Assembly (NCBI GenBank): GCA_024697985.1
Contig: JAILRX010000006.1
Coordinates: 1-21,060, forward strand
DNA length: 21,060 nucleotides
Direction: 5' to 3'
Source of the DNA: Treponemataceae bacterium
GTDB lineage: Bacteria; Spirochaetota; Spirochaetia; Treponematales; Treponemataceae
This document shows, one piece after another, positions 21,054 through 21,060 of the stretch. The notes below the pieces were generated by a model. The model searched no databases, was not told the origin of the DNA, and worked only from the letters and a program-made list of their open reading frames with translations. Positions within the stretch are counted from its first letter, which is position 1; the number at the start of each line of letters is the position of its first letter. The translations under genes were made by a program, and so were the position numbers.

Positions 21054-21060
21054 AAATATA

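Overview
The window looks like a chromosomal segment of a Treponema-type spirochaete. The clues are an AT-rich genome, several lipoproteins with loose lipoboxes, a PEGA/beta-barrel outer-membrane protein, a PilZ protein with a long N-terminal extension and other proteins of treponemal type. I cannot assign a species; a host-associated (gut or rumen) Treponema is a guess. I count 23 protein-coding genes (one cut by the left edge), no tRNA or rRNA, no CRISPR array, and no insertion sequence or transposase.

Layout. 1-2799 (minus): elongation factor P (3' end missing), a PEGA/FlgD-like outer-membrane protein and radC. 2866-3456 (plus): a glucosaminidase lipoprotein diverging from radC. 3453-7003 (minus): a tightly overlapping four-gene operon of ECF sigma factor, zinc-finger transmembrane anti-sigma, membrane-anchored IPT/transglutaminase-like protein lacking the catalytic Cys, and an archaeal-type UMP kinase homologue. 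7075-8628 (minus): cysS, diverging from murB (plus). 9726-11930 (plus): a double cyclic-nucleotide-domain protein, a small exported protein and a DUF192 lipoprotein, probably one operon. 11933-15429 (minus): TPR protein, PilZ protein, rpsU and an unrecognised 362-aa protein. 15530-16780 (plus): an exported von Willebrand A protein. 16979-17709 (minus): a TPR lipoprotein and a Cys-rich small protein. 17844-20601 (plus): a Nudix hydrolase, then argJ-argB for arginine synthesis. 20600-21060 holds no credible gene: it is a GC-richer block of tandem, hairpin-forming repeats ending in a ribosome binding site for a gene that must start at about 21061.

The most striking signal is in the promoters. 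At eight genes or operons a -10 box lies 5-7 nt before the start codon, and at a ninth 10 nt before, with no Shine-Dalgarno sequence. Several have a good -35 at 17 bp, and the best (TTGACA-17-TATAAT at 9692-9720) is a perfect consensus. Transcription would begin at or next to the start codon, so these mRNAs should be leaderless. efp, rpsU, argJ, cysS, the sigma factor and the operon-internal genes have Shine-Dalgarno leaders, so the segment appears to use two initiation modes side by side.

The other system worth attention is the ECF sigma operon, which couples a membrane signalling pair to a periplasmic pseudo-transglutaminase and a UMP-kinase-fold protein. All family assignments come from reading motifs in the translated sequence; no database search was run.
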